DNA from: Nitrospirota bacterium
GTDB lineage: Bacteria > Nitrospirota > Thermodesulfovibrionia > Thermodesulfovibrionales > JdFR-86
Length of the DNA: 47,654 nucleotides
Assembly (NCBI GenBank): GCA_016207905.1
Contig: JACQZC010000028.1
Location: forward strand, 1-47,654
Direction of reading: 5' to 3'
Notes under the pieces: generated by a model
What the model was told of the DNA's origin: nothing
What the model saw: only the letters and a program-made list of their open reading frames with translations
Databases searched by the model: none
Translations under genes and position numbers: made by a program
Shown here: positions 34,573-43,638 of the stretch, in pieces
Position numbering within the stretch: the first letter of the stretch is position 1
Layout: the number at the start of each line of letters is the position of its first letter

Positions 34573-34799
34573 GCAGATGTTAATAACGGTATTTCACGCT
34601 CCCGCACAGCCTCGGAGGCGTATTTCAGTGCTTCCTGAACATCTTCGTGCTCCAAATCCGGGAACATCTTGAGAATTTCTTCTTCCAGCATGCCTTCTGC
34701 AACCATGCCGACAATAGTTGCTATAGGTATACGGAGCCCACGAATGCATGGAGCACCACCCATCTGGTCTGGATTGACTGTAATTCTGGTAAATCTCAT
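34569..34799 (-). CDS. DUF433 family antitoxin-like protein
   Basis: 76 residues. RITVNPDQMGGAPCIRGLRIPIATIVGMVAEGMLEEEILKMFPDLEHEDVQEALKYA is the complete DUF433 pattern, a small helix-turn-helix-like protein that usually pairs with a DUF5615 PIN-like toxin encoded next to it. GAGGAGG precedes the ATG. Here the partner gene that follows is reduced to its two ends, so the antitoxin appears to be an orphan. Confidence 0.9.
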   Translation of the reverse strand: MRFTRITVNPDQMGGAPCIRGLRIPIATIVGMVAEGMLEEEILKMFPDLEHEDVQEALKYASEAVREREIPLLTSA

Positions 34800-34847
34800 C
34801 TTATACCTCCTCAGATATTATACCAAAAGCACCCTCACAACCACTTT

Positions 34848-34893
34848 CCTTCTCAAGCCTACCATCCAAAAGCTCACAGACTGCCCGGTAGAC
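34848..34893 (-). repeat. 46-bp direct repeat, right copy
   Basis: Partner of 34379-34424. On the minus strand it reads V-Y-R-A-V-C-E-L-L-D-G-R-L-E-K, then ESGCEGAFG and a stop just before the DUF433 start. It begins 9 bases after the nth stop codon. It may be the 3' remnant of an unidentified small gene. Confidence 0.8.
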
Positions 34894-34901
34894 TGTAAGA
34901 A

Positions 34902-35528
34902 TTATATATCCTTTGATGGACATATGTCATAAAGCACGCATTCCTCATGCCTTGGCTTTCTTGCCTGACAGACCTTTCTTCCATGAAATATGAGAAGGCT
35001 CGAAATAGCACCCCACTCTGCCTTTGGGGTTATTGCCATCAGGTCTTTCTCTATCTTTATAGGGTCTTCATTTTCCGTAAGCCCGAGCCTGAATGAAAGC
35101 CTTTTGACATGGGTGTCAACTGCAATGCCCTCGTTTATGCCGTAGGCACTACTTAGCACAATATTGGCTGTCTTTCTTGCAACACCTGGAAGTGTTATGA
35201 GTTCTGCCATGGTCTTTGGAACCTCGCCCTTAAAATCCTTTATAAGTTTCAAAGCACAGTTCTTAATATTCTTAGCCTTTGTCCTATAGAAGTTTATAGA
35301 GCTTATATCTTTTTCAATCTCTCCAATAGAGGCATTTGCATAATCCTTTACCGAGCTATATTTTTTGAATAATTTTTCGGTCACACGATTTACATGAACA
35401 TCGGTTGTCTGGGCAGAAAGAATAGTTGCGACAAGTAGCTCAAATGGGTTTTTGAATGTGAGCACTGTGCCAATGGGGTATTGTTTTTTAAGGAGATTGA
35501 TTATCTCTAAAGTCATTTCTTTAAGCAT
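34902..35528 (-). CDS. nth: Endonuclease III (Nth) with His in place of one cluster Cys
   Basis: 208 residues from ATG 35528, chosen because AAAGGA lies 9 bases upstream; an upstream TTG at 35549 is less likely. Helix-hairpin-helix LITLPGVARKTANIVL holds the catalytic Lys, and AVDTHVKRLSFRLG the catalytic Asp. The C-terminal iron-sulfur motif normally reads C-x6-C-x2-C-x5-C; here it is C-QARKPR-H-EE-C-VLYDI-C, so the second ligand is His (codon CAT). It excises oxidised pyrimidines and nicks abasic DNA. The cluster is structural and may be altered. The gene starts 35 bases after the end of the mfd remnant on the same strand. Confidence 0.94.
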   Translation of the reverse strand: MLKEMTLEIINLLKKQYPIGTVLTFKNPFELLVATILSAQTTDVHVNRVTEKLFKKYSSVKDYANASIGEIEKDISSINFYRTKAKNIKNCALKLIKDFKGEVPKTMAELITLPGVARKTANIVLSSAYGINEGIAVDTHVKRLSFRLGLTENEDPIKIEKDLMAITPKAEWGAISSLLIFHGRKVCQARKPRHEECVLYDICPSKDI

Positions 35529-35562
35529 GCACCTAATTTCCTTTAACAATAATTATAGCTTC

Positions 35563-38458
35563 TCAAGAAATTATATCAAGTCCCTGCTCTATCTCGCTAC
35601 ATACATCTTCATCTATGGAAATCTCGAATCCATTCTCAAAGAACCTTACCCTGTCTTTAAATCTTTCAAGTATTCTCTGAACAGGAACTTCAGCCTCTTT
35701 TGAAAAAACAAACCTGAGTTTTCTATCTGTCTGTCTGATGGAGGTAATAAGAAGACCCTCTGCCTTCAGCCTGAACGACCTTTTCTTTCTTCTCGATGCC
35801 CTTAAGCTCGGATACTGCTTCTTCGAGCATCTCTATGTACATGTCAAAGCCAACTGCCATAATATATCCTGACTGCTCAGGACCAAGGAGATTCCCTGCG
35901 CCTCTTATCTCAAGGTCTTTCATTGCAAGCCTCAACCCTGCACCTAAATAGCTTAGCTCCTGAACTGCTTGAAGCCTTTTCCTTGCATCCTCATGGATAA
36001 CATTCCATCCAGGAATAAGAAAATAGGCAAATGCCTTTTGATAGCTTCTTCCAACACGGCCCTTTAGCTGATAAAGGTCTGCAAGACCCATCTTGTCTGC
36101 CATATTTATGATTATTGTATTTGCGGTTGGTATATCCAATCCCGAGCCTATGATTGCAGAGGAGACAAGCATATCCACACTGCGATTCAGAAACTCAAAC
36201 ATAATCTTTTCGAGCTCTCTCGAAGTCTTCTGTCCGTGTGCAACGGCAATCCTTAAGTCAGGCATGAGATTCCTCAGATACCCTGCGACCTTCATTATGT
36301 CTTGAACCCTGTTATGAACGAAAAACACCTGTCCTTGTCTTTGTATCTCCTTACTTATAGCCTCTTTTATGATATTGTCTGAAAACACAGAAACAACACA
36401 CCTCACAGAAAGCCTTTCCTCTGGAGGGGTCTCTATGATGCTCATACCCCTTATGCCCGAAAGAGCCATCTGAAGGGTCCTTGGTATTGGGGTTGCAGAA
36501 AGCGTAAGTATATCCACGCCTTTTTTAAGCTCCTTAATCCTTTCCTTCTGTGCTACGCCAAATCTGTGCTCCTCATCGATAATAAGGAGCCCAATGTCCT
36601 GAAATACTATATTTTTTGCAAGCAGGGCATGTGTGCCAATAACTATATCTACCTCGCCTTGGCCAATTGCCTTTATGGTTTTTTGCAGTTCCCTTTTAGA
36701 TTTAAACCTGCTTAGATAATCGATTCTTACTGGGAATGCAGAGAACCTGTCTTTGAATGTTCTCAGGTGCTGTTCGCAAAGAAGCGTTGTAGGCACAATA
36801 ACAGACACCTGTTTTCCGTCATAAATAGCCCTAAAAGCCGCCCTCATGGCGACCTCGGTCTTTCCATAGCCAACATCTCCTGTAAGAAGCCTGTCCATCG
36901 GCTTTCTGGATGCCATATCCTTTTTAATCTCCTCTATAGTTCTTATCTGGTCAGGGGTTTCCTTATATAGAAAGAAGCTATCGAATTCCCTGTGAAGCTC
37001 TGTGTCCTCGCTAAAACTAAAGCCCTCTGAGACCTCTCTTTCTGCATAAAGCCTGAGGAGTCGCTGAGCCATCTCTTTTATCTTCTCTTTAACCTTTTCC
37101 TTTGTCCTTAACCATTTCTTACTTCCCAGTCTGTCGAGCTTAGGAATAGCCCCTTCTTTTGAGTGATACTTATGAACCTTATCTATTGCCTGTAAAGGAA
37201 GATAAAGCCTGTCTCCACCTTCATATTCGATGCTCATCAGGTCATATTCAGAGCCCTCCACAGTCTGCCTTAAAAGACCCAGAAACCTTCCAATGCCATG
37301 CAGGTTATGAACAACATAATCTCCTTCGTTAAGGTCCGATAGGGATGCAATTAGGCTTGAAGTGCGGGAGCTCTTCATTGGCCTGAATGGAGGCTTTTTG
37401 AATATCTCGCTTTCGGTAAGTATATAAAGCCCTTTCATAAAGAGCCCTGCCGAAAGCTCGCCATTTAATATCGAGATTCGACCTTCATAGGATACCTGCT
37501 CTTTTATATCCAAAAGAGGCGCAATGAGTCCGCCTTCTTTTAAGATTTCCCCTACTCTTTCAGCCTGCCACACCGAAGAAGAAACGATTATTACCTTATT
37601 TTCTTTCATTAGTCTTTCAACGGATGTGGCAAGCTCCTCTATGCCCTTTCTTTCCTCAGGCAGTATGCCACACCCCTTTATAGAAAGAAGCCTTGCATCT
37701 ACGCCCTCGTCCCTGATTGCATATTTTGAAAGGACATGCCCCTCTCCTATTTCCTCTTGGGCAGATTCCGCAAAGAAGACCTCGTATCCCTTTATCAACT
37801 CCATTATATTTACTCCTGCCTTTGGCTCATTTGCAGGCAGGATGGCACAGTCCATTATGCTGGATATTGATTTCTGGGTCTCTGTGTCAAACACCCTCAT
37901 GTTTTCTATGACATCGCCAAAGAATTCCACCCTGACAGGGTTTTCCTCTGTAGATGGAAATATGTCAAAAATCCACTGCCTTACACTGAACTGCCCTTTC
38001 TCTGTAACAAGACTAACATGCTCATAACCTAAAACCCTAAGTCTCTCTGTAAGGCGCAATCTATCGAGTTCCATAGAGGTTTTAAGGTAAAGGACATCTT
38101 CCTTGAGGGAGGATGGTAACCATAAATTCGAAAGTGCATCTTTGCTTGTAATAACAGATGCCTTTTTAGCTTCGACAGAGAGTTTATATACAACCTCAGC
38201 CCTTTTGCCCGATGCTGTGGAAGTATCAGGCTCTGGAAGAAACACACAACCAGTGTCATCGGTATGGAGAAGTCTTTTATAAAACAGTATGTCCCTGAGT
38301 AGCCTTTCGGCTAACTCCTCGTCCTCTTCAATCATAATGAATGGCTCTTTAAGCAGTGAAAGAAAAATCGCAATGGATGAGCCACCGAGATTATAGATAC
38401 GCTTTGGATAAGGTATGAGAGGGGATATGAAACTCTTGATATGCTGAGGAAGGCTCAT
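35563..38458 (-). pseudogene. mfd: Transcription-repair coupling factor Mfd, C-terminal part deleted and frameshifted
   Basis: The main frame (38458-35723, 911 residues) contains the UvrB-homology region, the RNA-polymerase-interacting domain (LNEGDYVVHNLHGIGRFLGL), and the translocase: Walker A LTGDVGYGKTEVAMRAAF, LIIDEEHRFGV, LSATPIPRTL and GRVGRSYQKAFAYFL. It stays normal through YIEMLEEAVSELKG, then runs into an unrelated end (SSYYLHQTDR). In the next frame, from about 35795, sequence like the usual Mfd C-terminus continues (FRLKAEGLLITSIRQTDRK, then FVFSKEAEVPVQRILERF) to a stop at 35563. The part normally between them (containing a 'YIPD...RL..YKR' motif, roughly 80-90 residues) is missing. 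Mfd removes stalled RNA polymerase and recruits UvrA. Confidence 0.85.
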
Positions 38459-38462
38459 AAGG

Positions 38463-38930
38463 CTAAAAGGTATTTTTTAATGCCTGTATCTTTTCGATTA
38501 TCCCTGTTGTAGAGGCACCTTCTATATAAGGAAGGCTCACGGTCTGACTGACAAGGTCTGAGCCCACAACCTCCTCCTTCTTCCAGTCGCCACCCTTGAC
38601 AAGCACATCGGGTCTAAGGAGTTTTATCAGCTCATAAGGAGTATCCTCCTCAAAGACAGTGACATAATCCACCATCTCTAAAGCCGAAACAACCTCTATG
38701 CGCTCTACCTGAGGAGTAACAGGCCTTCCGGGCTTTATCCTCGAGACCGATTTGTCGGAGTTTACCGCTACTATAAGAACATCTCCTAATTTTTTTGCCT
38801 CCCTGAGATACCTTATATGTCCAATATGAATAATATCGAAACAGCCGTTTGTAAAGACCACCTTTTTGCCCCTTGACTTTGCATCCATAAGAGATGATTT
38901 GAGCTCGTCGTGATTCAGCACCCTACCCAC
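38463..38930 (-). CDS. rfaE2: D-glycero-beta-D-manno-heptose 1-phosphate adenylyltransferase (RfaE2/HldE C-terminal type)
   Basis: 155 residues. Cytidylyltransferase-like fold: KVVFTNGCFDIIHIGHIRYLREAKKLGD (with HxGH), VAVNSDKSVSRIKPGRPVTP, RIEVVSALEMVDYVTVFEEDTP, LVKGGDWKKEEVVGSDLV and the closing STTGIIEKI. The motif set is that of the separate adenylyltransferase, not the fused HldE. It makes ADP-heptose for LPS inner core, which implies a diderm cell. It shares one base with the nudix gene upstream; mfd follows 4 bases after its stop. Confidence 0.94.
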   Translation of the reverse strand: MGRVLNHDELKSSLMDAKSRGKKVVFTNGCFDIIHIGHIRYLREAKKLGDVLIVAVNSDKSVSRIKPGRPVTPQVERIEVVSALEMVDYVTVFEEDTPYELIKLLRPDVLVKGGDWKKEEVVGSDLVSQTVSLPYIEGASTTGIIEKIQALKNTF

Positions 38931-39394
38931 TATATAGCCCCTTTGGCAGAGGGCACTGCCCTCTCGAGAATCATCTTTTTTGCCTTCTCCATCGTCTCCC
39001 TATCTCCTTTATAGGAAAGCATGTTAATAGCCTCATCTATTGGAAACCATCTGGACTTATCAACCTCACGGTCATGGTCTTCTGTTGTGCCACTTATGTA
39101 GCTCATAAGATAATAATGAACTGTCTTTTTACACCTTGCGTTTTCTTCTCTCATAAAATACCAGTAAGATATATCGCCTATCTTGTCGATAAGCCTTCCG
39201 TTTAAGCCTGTCTCCTCTTTTACCTCTCTCATGGCAGTGCTTTCAGGGGTCTCTCCTTTGTCAATAATGCCTTTTGGCAGACTCCAGATATTACCTCCCT
39301 TTATGGCAATAAGGGCAACCTCTATACTTCCATCTGCCTCTTTAAATACGACTCCACCTGATGAGACCTGTATCTTCAACCTCGAGGGCTTCAT
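38930..39394 (-). CDS. Nudix hydrolase
   Basis: 154 residues. Nudix box GIIDKGETPESTAMREVKEETGL (42-64) is complete (GX5EX7REUXEEXGU). N-terminal SSGGVVFKEADGSIEVALIA and the later YWYFMREENARCKKTVHYYL resemble Ap4A/diphosphoinositol-type Nudix enzymes of the MutT family. The substrate, a nucleoside diphosphate linked to another group, cannot be set from sequence. It overlaps rseP by 4 bases and rfaE2 by 1, so it lies inside the envelope and isoprenoid gene run. Confidence 0.93.
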   Translation of the reverse strand: MKPSRLKIQVSSGGVVFKEADGSIEVALIAIKGGNIWSLPKGIIDKGETPESTAMREVKEETGLNGRLIDKIGDISYWYFMREENARCKKTVHYYLMSYISGTTEDHDREVDKSRWFPIDEAINMLSYKGDRETMEKAKKMILERAVPSAKGAI

Positions 39395-40461
39395 GGAAGG
39401 CCCTTTCCTTCAAAAAGCCTCATTATGTCGTTGTAAAGGGCAAATGCCATAAGTGTGATAATAACAGCAAGCCCTATCCTCTGGGCAATGAGCATTGTGC
39501 GCTCATCGAGAGGCTTTCTTCTTATAGCCTCTATGCCCAAAAACATTATATGTCCGCCATCGAGCACTGGAATAGGAAGCAGATTAAGGATTCCTAAGTT
39601 TACGCTTATTATAGCCATGAAGGTAAAGAAATTCAGCACTCCCCTCGATGCCTGCTCTCCTGCCATCTGCACTATGAGTATAGGTCCTCCGATTGTCTCG
39701 GCAGGTATGACCCTCTGCAAAAGCTTTATAACCGATATGATTGTAAGTGCAGTGACCTCATATGTCTTAATAAACCCGTTTTTGACTGCATCGGGGACAC
39801 CGAAACGCTTTATAAATGTATTTCCCAACGGCTTTATGCCAATGAGCCCAATTTCATTTTCCTCGCCAAATATATTTTTAACTACCTTTCTTTCAGGCAC
39901 TATTTTTAATGAGATAATGTCTTGTCCTCTTTTTATCTTAAGGTCAAGACCTTTCTCTGGGCTTCCGTGTATTATGCCTGTCATCTCATCCCACTCGGTT
40001 ATATTTTCTGCATTTATCCCTATGACCCTGTCGCCTTTTTGAATTCCTGCATGGCTTGCTGGAGAATCCTCGATGACCTCTCCGACATCAGGATAAAGAA
40101 TAGGGATGCCGTTTGCAAATATAAAAATAAAAATGACTACTGCAAATAACATATTGAAAAGAGGCCCTGAAAACAATATCCAGAACCTTTTTCTGACAGG
40201 CTGAAGGTTATATGCAAATGCCTTTTCCTCTTCCTTTAGTGTAACGCCCTGTTCTTCCCCAAGCATCTTCACATATCCGCCGAGTGGAAATGCCGATATG
40301 AGATACTCCGTATCTCCAACCTTTCTTCCGATAACCTTTGGCCCAAAGCCTAAGGAAAACTTCAAAACCCTTACACCCATGAGCTTTGCAAAGAGAAAGT
40401 GTCCAAGCTCATGCACGAATATCAGGATTCCTAATAAGACGATTGCCAGAAGAAATGTCAT
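39391..40461 (-). CDS. rseP: Site-2 intramembrane metalloprotease RseP
   Basis: 356 residues. The zinc motif HELGH (17-21) is in the first membrane helix, followed by FLFAKLMGVRVLKFSLGFGP; a single PDZ domain is centred on ~110-190 (DVGEVIEDSPASHAGIQKGDRVIGIN); the C-terminal NLLPIPVLDGGHIMFLGIEAIR supplies the third zinc ligand (Asp). It cuts membrane-anchored anti-sigma factors and signal peptides. It shares a base with dxr upstream, the classic dxr-rseP order. Confidence 0.96.
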   Translation of the reverse strand: MTFLLAIVLLGILIFVHELGHFLFAKLMGVRVLKFSLGFGPKVIGRKVGDTEYLISAFPLGGYVKMLGEEQGVTLKEEEKAFAYNLQPVRKRFWILFSGPLFNMLFAVVIFIFIFANGIPILYPDVGEVIEDSPASHAGIQKGDRVIGINAENITEWDEMTGIIHGSPEKGLDLKIKRGQDIISLKIVPERKVVKNIFGEENEIGLIGIKPLGNTFIKRFGVPDAVKNGFIKTYEVTALTIISVIKLLQRVIPAETIGGPILIVQMAGEQASRGVLNFFTFMAIISVNLGILNLLPIPVLDGGHIMFLGIEAIRRKPLDERTMLIAQRIGLAVIITLMAFALYNDIMRLFEGKGLP

Positions 40462-41627
40462 TATGTCTTCCTAAACACCCTTTCTTTAGAGCCGATAAGG
40501 TCTCCTGAGAGTTTTCTTGCCCAATTGTCAGCCTCTATGACAGATTCGATGCCTGTTATGTCTTTCTTTGTATGCGACCTGATTGTATCTTTTATTATAG
40601 CAGGAATATCGTTAAACCCGATTCTTCTTTTAAGAAAAGCCTCAACTGCCACCTCGTTTGCGGCATTAAGCACAGCAGGAACTGTTCCGCCCATCCTGAG
40701 TGCTTTGTATGCATAAGAAAGGCATGGGAAACCTTCTGGGTCAGGTGACATAAAAGTTAGTTTTCCCACATCCGAAAGGTCAAGAGGAGGTATTACATCA
40801 TTGAGTCTTTCGGGATACGAAAGGGCATAGGCAATAGGTGCTTTCATATCAGGCAGAGACATCTGAGCTATATTACATCCGTCATTTAGCTCTACGATAG
40901 AGTGTATTATGCTTTCGGGATGGATGAGGACCTTTATCTTAGAAGGCTCTATGCCAAAAAGATAATGTGCCTCCATGACCTCAAAGCCTTTATTCATGAG
41001 TGTTGCGGAATCCACTGTGATTTTTCTGCCCATCTTCCAGCTTGGATGCCTGAGTGCATCCTCTACTGTTACATTTATAAGCTCGTTTTTTTGCATGCCT
41101 ATGAAAGGCCCGCCTGATGCAGTAAGGACGATTCTCCTTACATCCTTAATGTTTTTTCCTTCGAGGCACTGGAGAATCGCACTGTGCTCGCTGTCAACAG
41201 GAAGAATCCTTACATTTCTTTTTTTTGCCTCTGCCATAACAATCTCACCTGCTGAAACGAGGGATTCTTTATTGGCAAGCCCTATGGTCTTACCTGCCCT
41301 TATAGCAGAAAGGGTTGGGACCAACCCGGCAAAGCCAACAATGGCAGAAAGGACAAAATCCGATTTTTTGTATCCAGCTACTCTTTTGATTCCCTCGGTT
41401 CCTTCAAAGACTGAGACCAAGGTTTGCCTTTTTATCGCATCAGCTGATTTGCCATCTAAGACGGCAACTATCTCGGGCTTAAACTCTTTTATCTGATTAA
41501 GAAGCAACCTGTGGTTACATCCTGCTGTAAGTCCTACGACCCTAAAGCTATCCCTATGCCTTCGGATGACATTAAGGGCACTTCTTCCTATAGAGCCTGT
41601 TGAGCCTAATATAGTTATTCGTTTCAT
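40461..41627 (-). CDS. dxr: 1-deoxy-D-xylulose 5-phosphate reductoisomerase
   Basis: 388 residues from ATG 41627; an upstream in-frame ATG at 41660 adds 11 residues before the nucleotide-binding strand and is unlikely. NADPH site: ITILGSTGSIGRSAL. Active-site motifs: LANKESLVSAGE, PVDSEHSAILQCL, TASGGPF, HPSWKMGRKITVDSATLMNKGFEVMEAHYLF and HPESIIHSIVE. It performs the second step of the non-mevalonate isoprenoid pathway in the cytosol. The stop overlaps the rseP start by one base. Confidence 0.97.
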   Translation of the reverse strand: MKRITILGSTGSIGRSALNVIRRHRDSFRVVGLTAGCNHRLLLNQIKEFKPEIVAVLDGKSADAIKRQTLVSVFEGTEGIKRVAGYKKSDFVLSAIVGFAGLVPTLSAIRAGKTIGLANKESLVSAGEIVMAEAKKRNVRILPVDSEHSAILQCLEGKNIKDVRRIVLTASGGPFIGMQKNELINVTVEDALRHPSWKMGRKITVDSATLMNKGFEVMEAHYLFGIEPSKIKVLIHPESIIHSIVELNDGCNIAQMSLPDMKAPIAYALSYPERLNDVIPPLDLSDVGKLTFMSPDPEGFPCLSYAYKALRMGGTVPAVLNAANEVAVEAFLKRRIGFNDIPAIIKDTIRSHTKKDITGIESVIEADNWARKLSGDLIGSKERVFRKT

Positions 41628-41704
41628 GGAAAATGCAATTGATATTATAACGCATTTCACCCTCTTATGACATCAAGGGCTTCCATATTTCATGTAAGTT
41701 GAGC

Positions 41705-42100
41705 CTATGAAGGCTTCCTCGATGAGCCAAAAACGACTCCTACAGACGATATAATCGCAAGGATGCCTCCAAGCAGTCTTAACATAGGCACTGTTCCGTA
41801 GTTACAGGGCATAGAAGGGCTTTTACAGTAGCCAATAGCCTCTGGTATGAGGATAACCGATAAGGCACTGATAAACGATACAAACATTAGCCATCTCAGG
41901 GTCTCAGTGGATTTCGAGAAAAATACTCCGATGGCTATGGAAAGGATTATGCCTCCAAGAAACATCTCTGAAACGCCCATATATGTGCAAGCCATTCTTG
42001 ACTTCCCAGTAAACTCGCATACCGGAAGGATATACTTTGGCGTAAGAAGGACAGATCCGCCTACTATAAAAAGCACTGTGCCAAACACCCTGTTTTTCAT
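41705..42100 (-). CDS. DUF4418-like small membrane protein
   Basis: 131 residues with four predicted membrane helices. Conserved Cys positions (PVCEFTGKSRMACTYMGVSEM and YCKSPSMPCNYGTVPML) follow the DUF4418 pattern, a family of unknown function. The Cys pairs fall at the same membrane face in helix-loop positions 1 and 3, suggesting disulfides or metal binding on the outer side. It overlaps nadB by 4 bases. The gap to dxr (41628-41704) contains no gene. Confidence 0.75.
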   Translation of the reverse strand: MKNRVFGTVLFIVGGSVLLTPKYILPVCEFTGKSRMACTYMGVSEMFLGGIILSIAIGVFFSKSTETLRWLMFVSFISALSVILIPEAIGYCKSPSMPCNYGTVPMLRLLGGILAIISSVGVVFGSSRKPS

Positions 42101-43638
42101 AATTTTTCGTCTTTTTTGGGTGTAATGTGTTTCTGCCAGTTCTTACCCTTATTTGGAAAATCGCTTCTATAGTGTGCTCCTACAGAGCCTTCCCTTAGAA
42201 GTGCGGCATCTGTTATAAGGTTAGCCACCTCGAGCATGTTTTTAAGCTCAAGCTCACGCCTTGTAAGAAACTGCTTATCGAGTATATAAGACCACTCCGA
42301 GAGTTTTTTCTTTGCAGTAGTTAGAGAATCCTTGCACCTTATAATGCCAACCTTTTCCCACATGAGTTTTCTTAGCTCTCCTCTAATCACATCGTGTGCA
42401 GGGATTGAGTGAAATATAAAATCTCTGACCTTTGCCTTTGGCGTTCTTATGCCTAAAAACCCTCTTAAGACTGCCTCACCTGCCCTTTTTCCATAGACAA
42501 GTCCCTCGAGCAGGCTATTGCTTGCAAGCCTGTTTGCTCCATGAACACCTGTGCATGCTGCCTCGCCTGCGGCAAAAAGCCCTTTTATGTTCGTTCTTCC
42601 ATAGATATTGGTCTTAACCCCACCCATCACATAATGTGCCGCAGGACACACCGGGATTAGGTCATTTGTTATATTGCAGTCAAACTGAAGGCATGTGCTA
42701 TAGATTCTCGGAAACCTCTTTTTTATAAAGCCTGCCTTTAGGTGTGTGAGGTCAAGGTATACATGAGTGCTTTTGGTTTTAAACATTTCTGTAATTATTG
42801 CCCTTGAGACAACATCCCTCGGTGCAAGTTCTGCCATTGGATGGTATCTCTTCATAAAAAGTTTTCCTTTTATGTTTCTAAGGAGACCGCCCTCTCCTCT
42901 CATTGCCTCACTAAGAAGGAAATGCGGTGCAGATGGAAGATAAAGGCTTGTTGGATGAAACTGTATAAACTCCATGTCCTCGAGCCTTGCCCCTGCCCTA
43001 TAGGCTATTGCCATGCCATCTCCTGTTGCAACCTGAGGGTTCGTGGTTATAGAGAAGATCTGTCCTCCTCCGCCTGTAGCAAGAATCGTAGCCCTTGAAA
43101 ACACTGCTAAGACCTCTCTGTCCCTCAAGACATATGCACCAATGCATGTGCCATCATGCATAATCAGGTCAACTGCCATTGAAAACGCAGACCTTTTTAT
43201 AGATGTAAAAGACCTGACCTTATTAAGAAGAACCCTTGTAAGTTCCTTACCAGTTGCATCTCCGTGGGCATGAAGGATTCTTTTTCTTGTGTGTGCCGCC
43301 TCAAGAGTGAATGCAAGCCTTGAGCCTTCTTTATCGAACTTAGCACCCCATGAGATAAGCTCAAGGATTCTTTGAGGACCCTCCTCAACTAAAATCCTTA
43401 CTGCTTCTTTTCTACAAAGCCCATCACCTGCTTTAAGTGTGTCCCTGTAATGAATTCCTACCTCGTCTTCATCGCTTAAGGCAACTGCAATACCGCCCTG
43501 TGCATAACCAGTTGTGCTTTCCGATGGGATGTCCTTTGTGACAACGAGGACCTCTCCATGAGGGGCAAGCTTTATTGCGGCACTCAGACCTGCCACACCG
43601 CTTCCGATTATTAGAAAATCCGTGTATTCCTTATTCAT
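42097..43638 (-). CDS. nadB: L-aspartate oxidase
   Basis: 513 residues. FAD-binding IIGSGVAGLSAAI (10-22), ESTTGYAQGGIAVAL, HAHGDATGKELTRVL, MEFIQFHPTSLY, LAPRDVVSRAI, the cap with HYVMGGVKTNIYGRTNIKGLFAAGEAACTGVHGANRLASNSLLEGLVYG, and the helical C-terminus. It oxidises L-aspartate to iminoaspartate, the first step of de novo NAD synthesis, using O2 or fumarate. nadA and nadC are not in the window. It overlaps the HAD gene upstream by 4 bases and the DUF4418 gene downstream by 4. Confidence 0.97.
   Translation of the reverse strand: MNKEYTDFLIIGSGVAGLSAAIKLAPHGEVLVVTKDIPSESTTGYAQGGIAVALSDEDEVGIHYRDTLKAGDGLCRKEAVRILVEEGPQRILELISWGAKFDKEGSRLAFTLEAAHTRKRILHAHGDATGKELTRVLLNKVRSFTSIKRSAFSMAVDLIMHDGTCIGAYVLRDREVLAVFSRATILATGGGGQIFSITTNPQVATGDGMAIAYRAGARLEDMEFIQFHPTSLYLPSAPHFLLSEAMRGEGGLLRNIKGKLFMKRYHPMAELAPRDVVSRAIITEMFKTKSTHVYLDLTHLKAGFIKKRFPRIYSTCLQFDCNITNDLIPVCPAAHYVMGGVKTNIYGRTNIKGLFAAGEAACTGVHGANRLASNSLLEGLVYGKRAGEAVLRGFLGIRTPKAKVRDFIFHSIPAHDVIRGELRKLMWEKVGIIRCKDSLTTAKKKLSEWSYILDKQFLTRRELELKNMLEVANLITDAALLREGSVGAHYRSDFPNKGKNWQKHITPKKDEKL

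Noticed and set aside
41080-41120. Possible tRNA or other RNA genes in the window
   Set aside because: Scanning for T-loop (GTTCRA) and anticodon-arm patterns in the gaps gave nothing convincing; no rRNA-like stretch is present.
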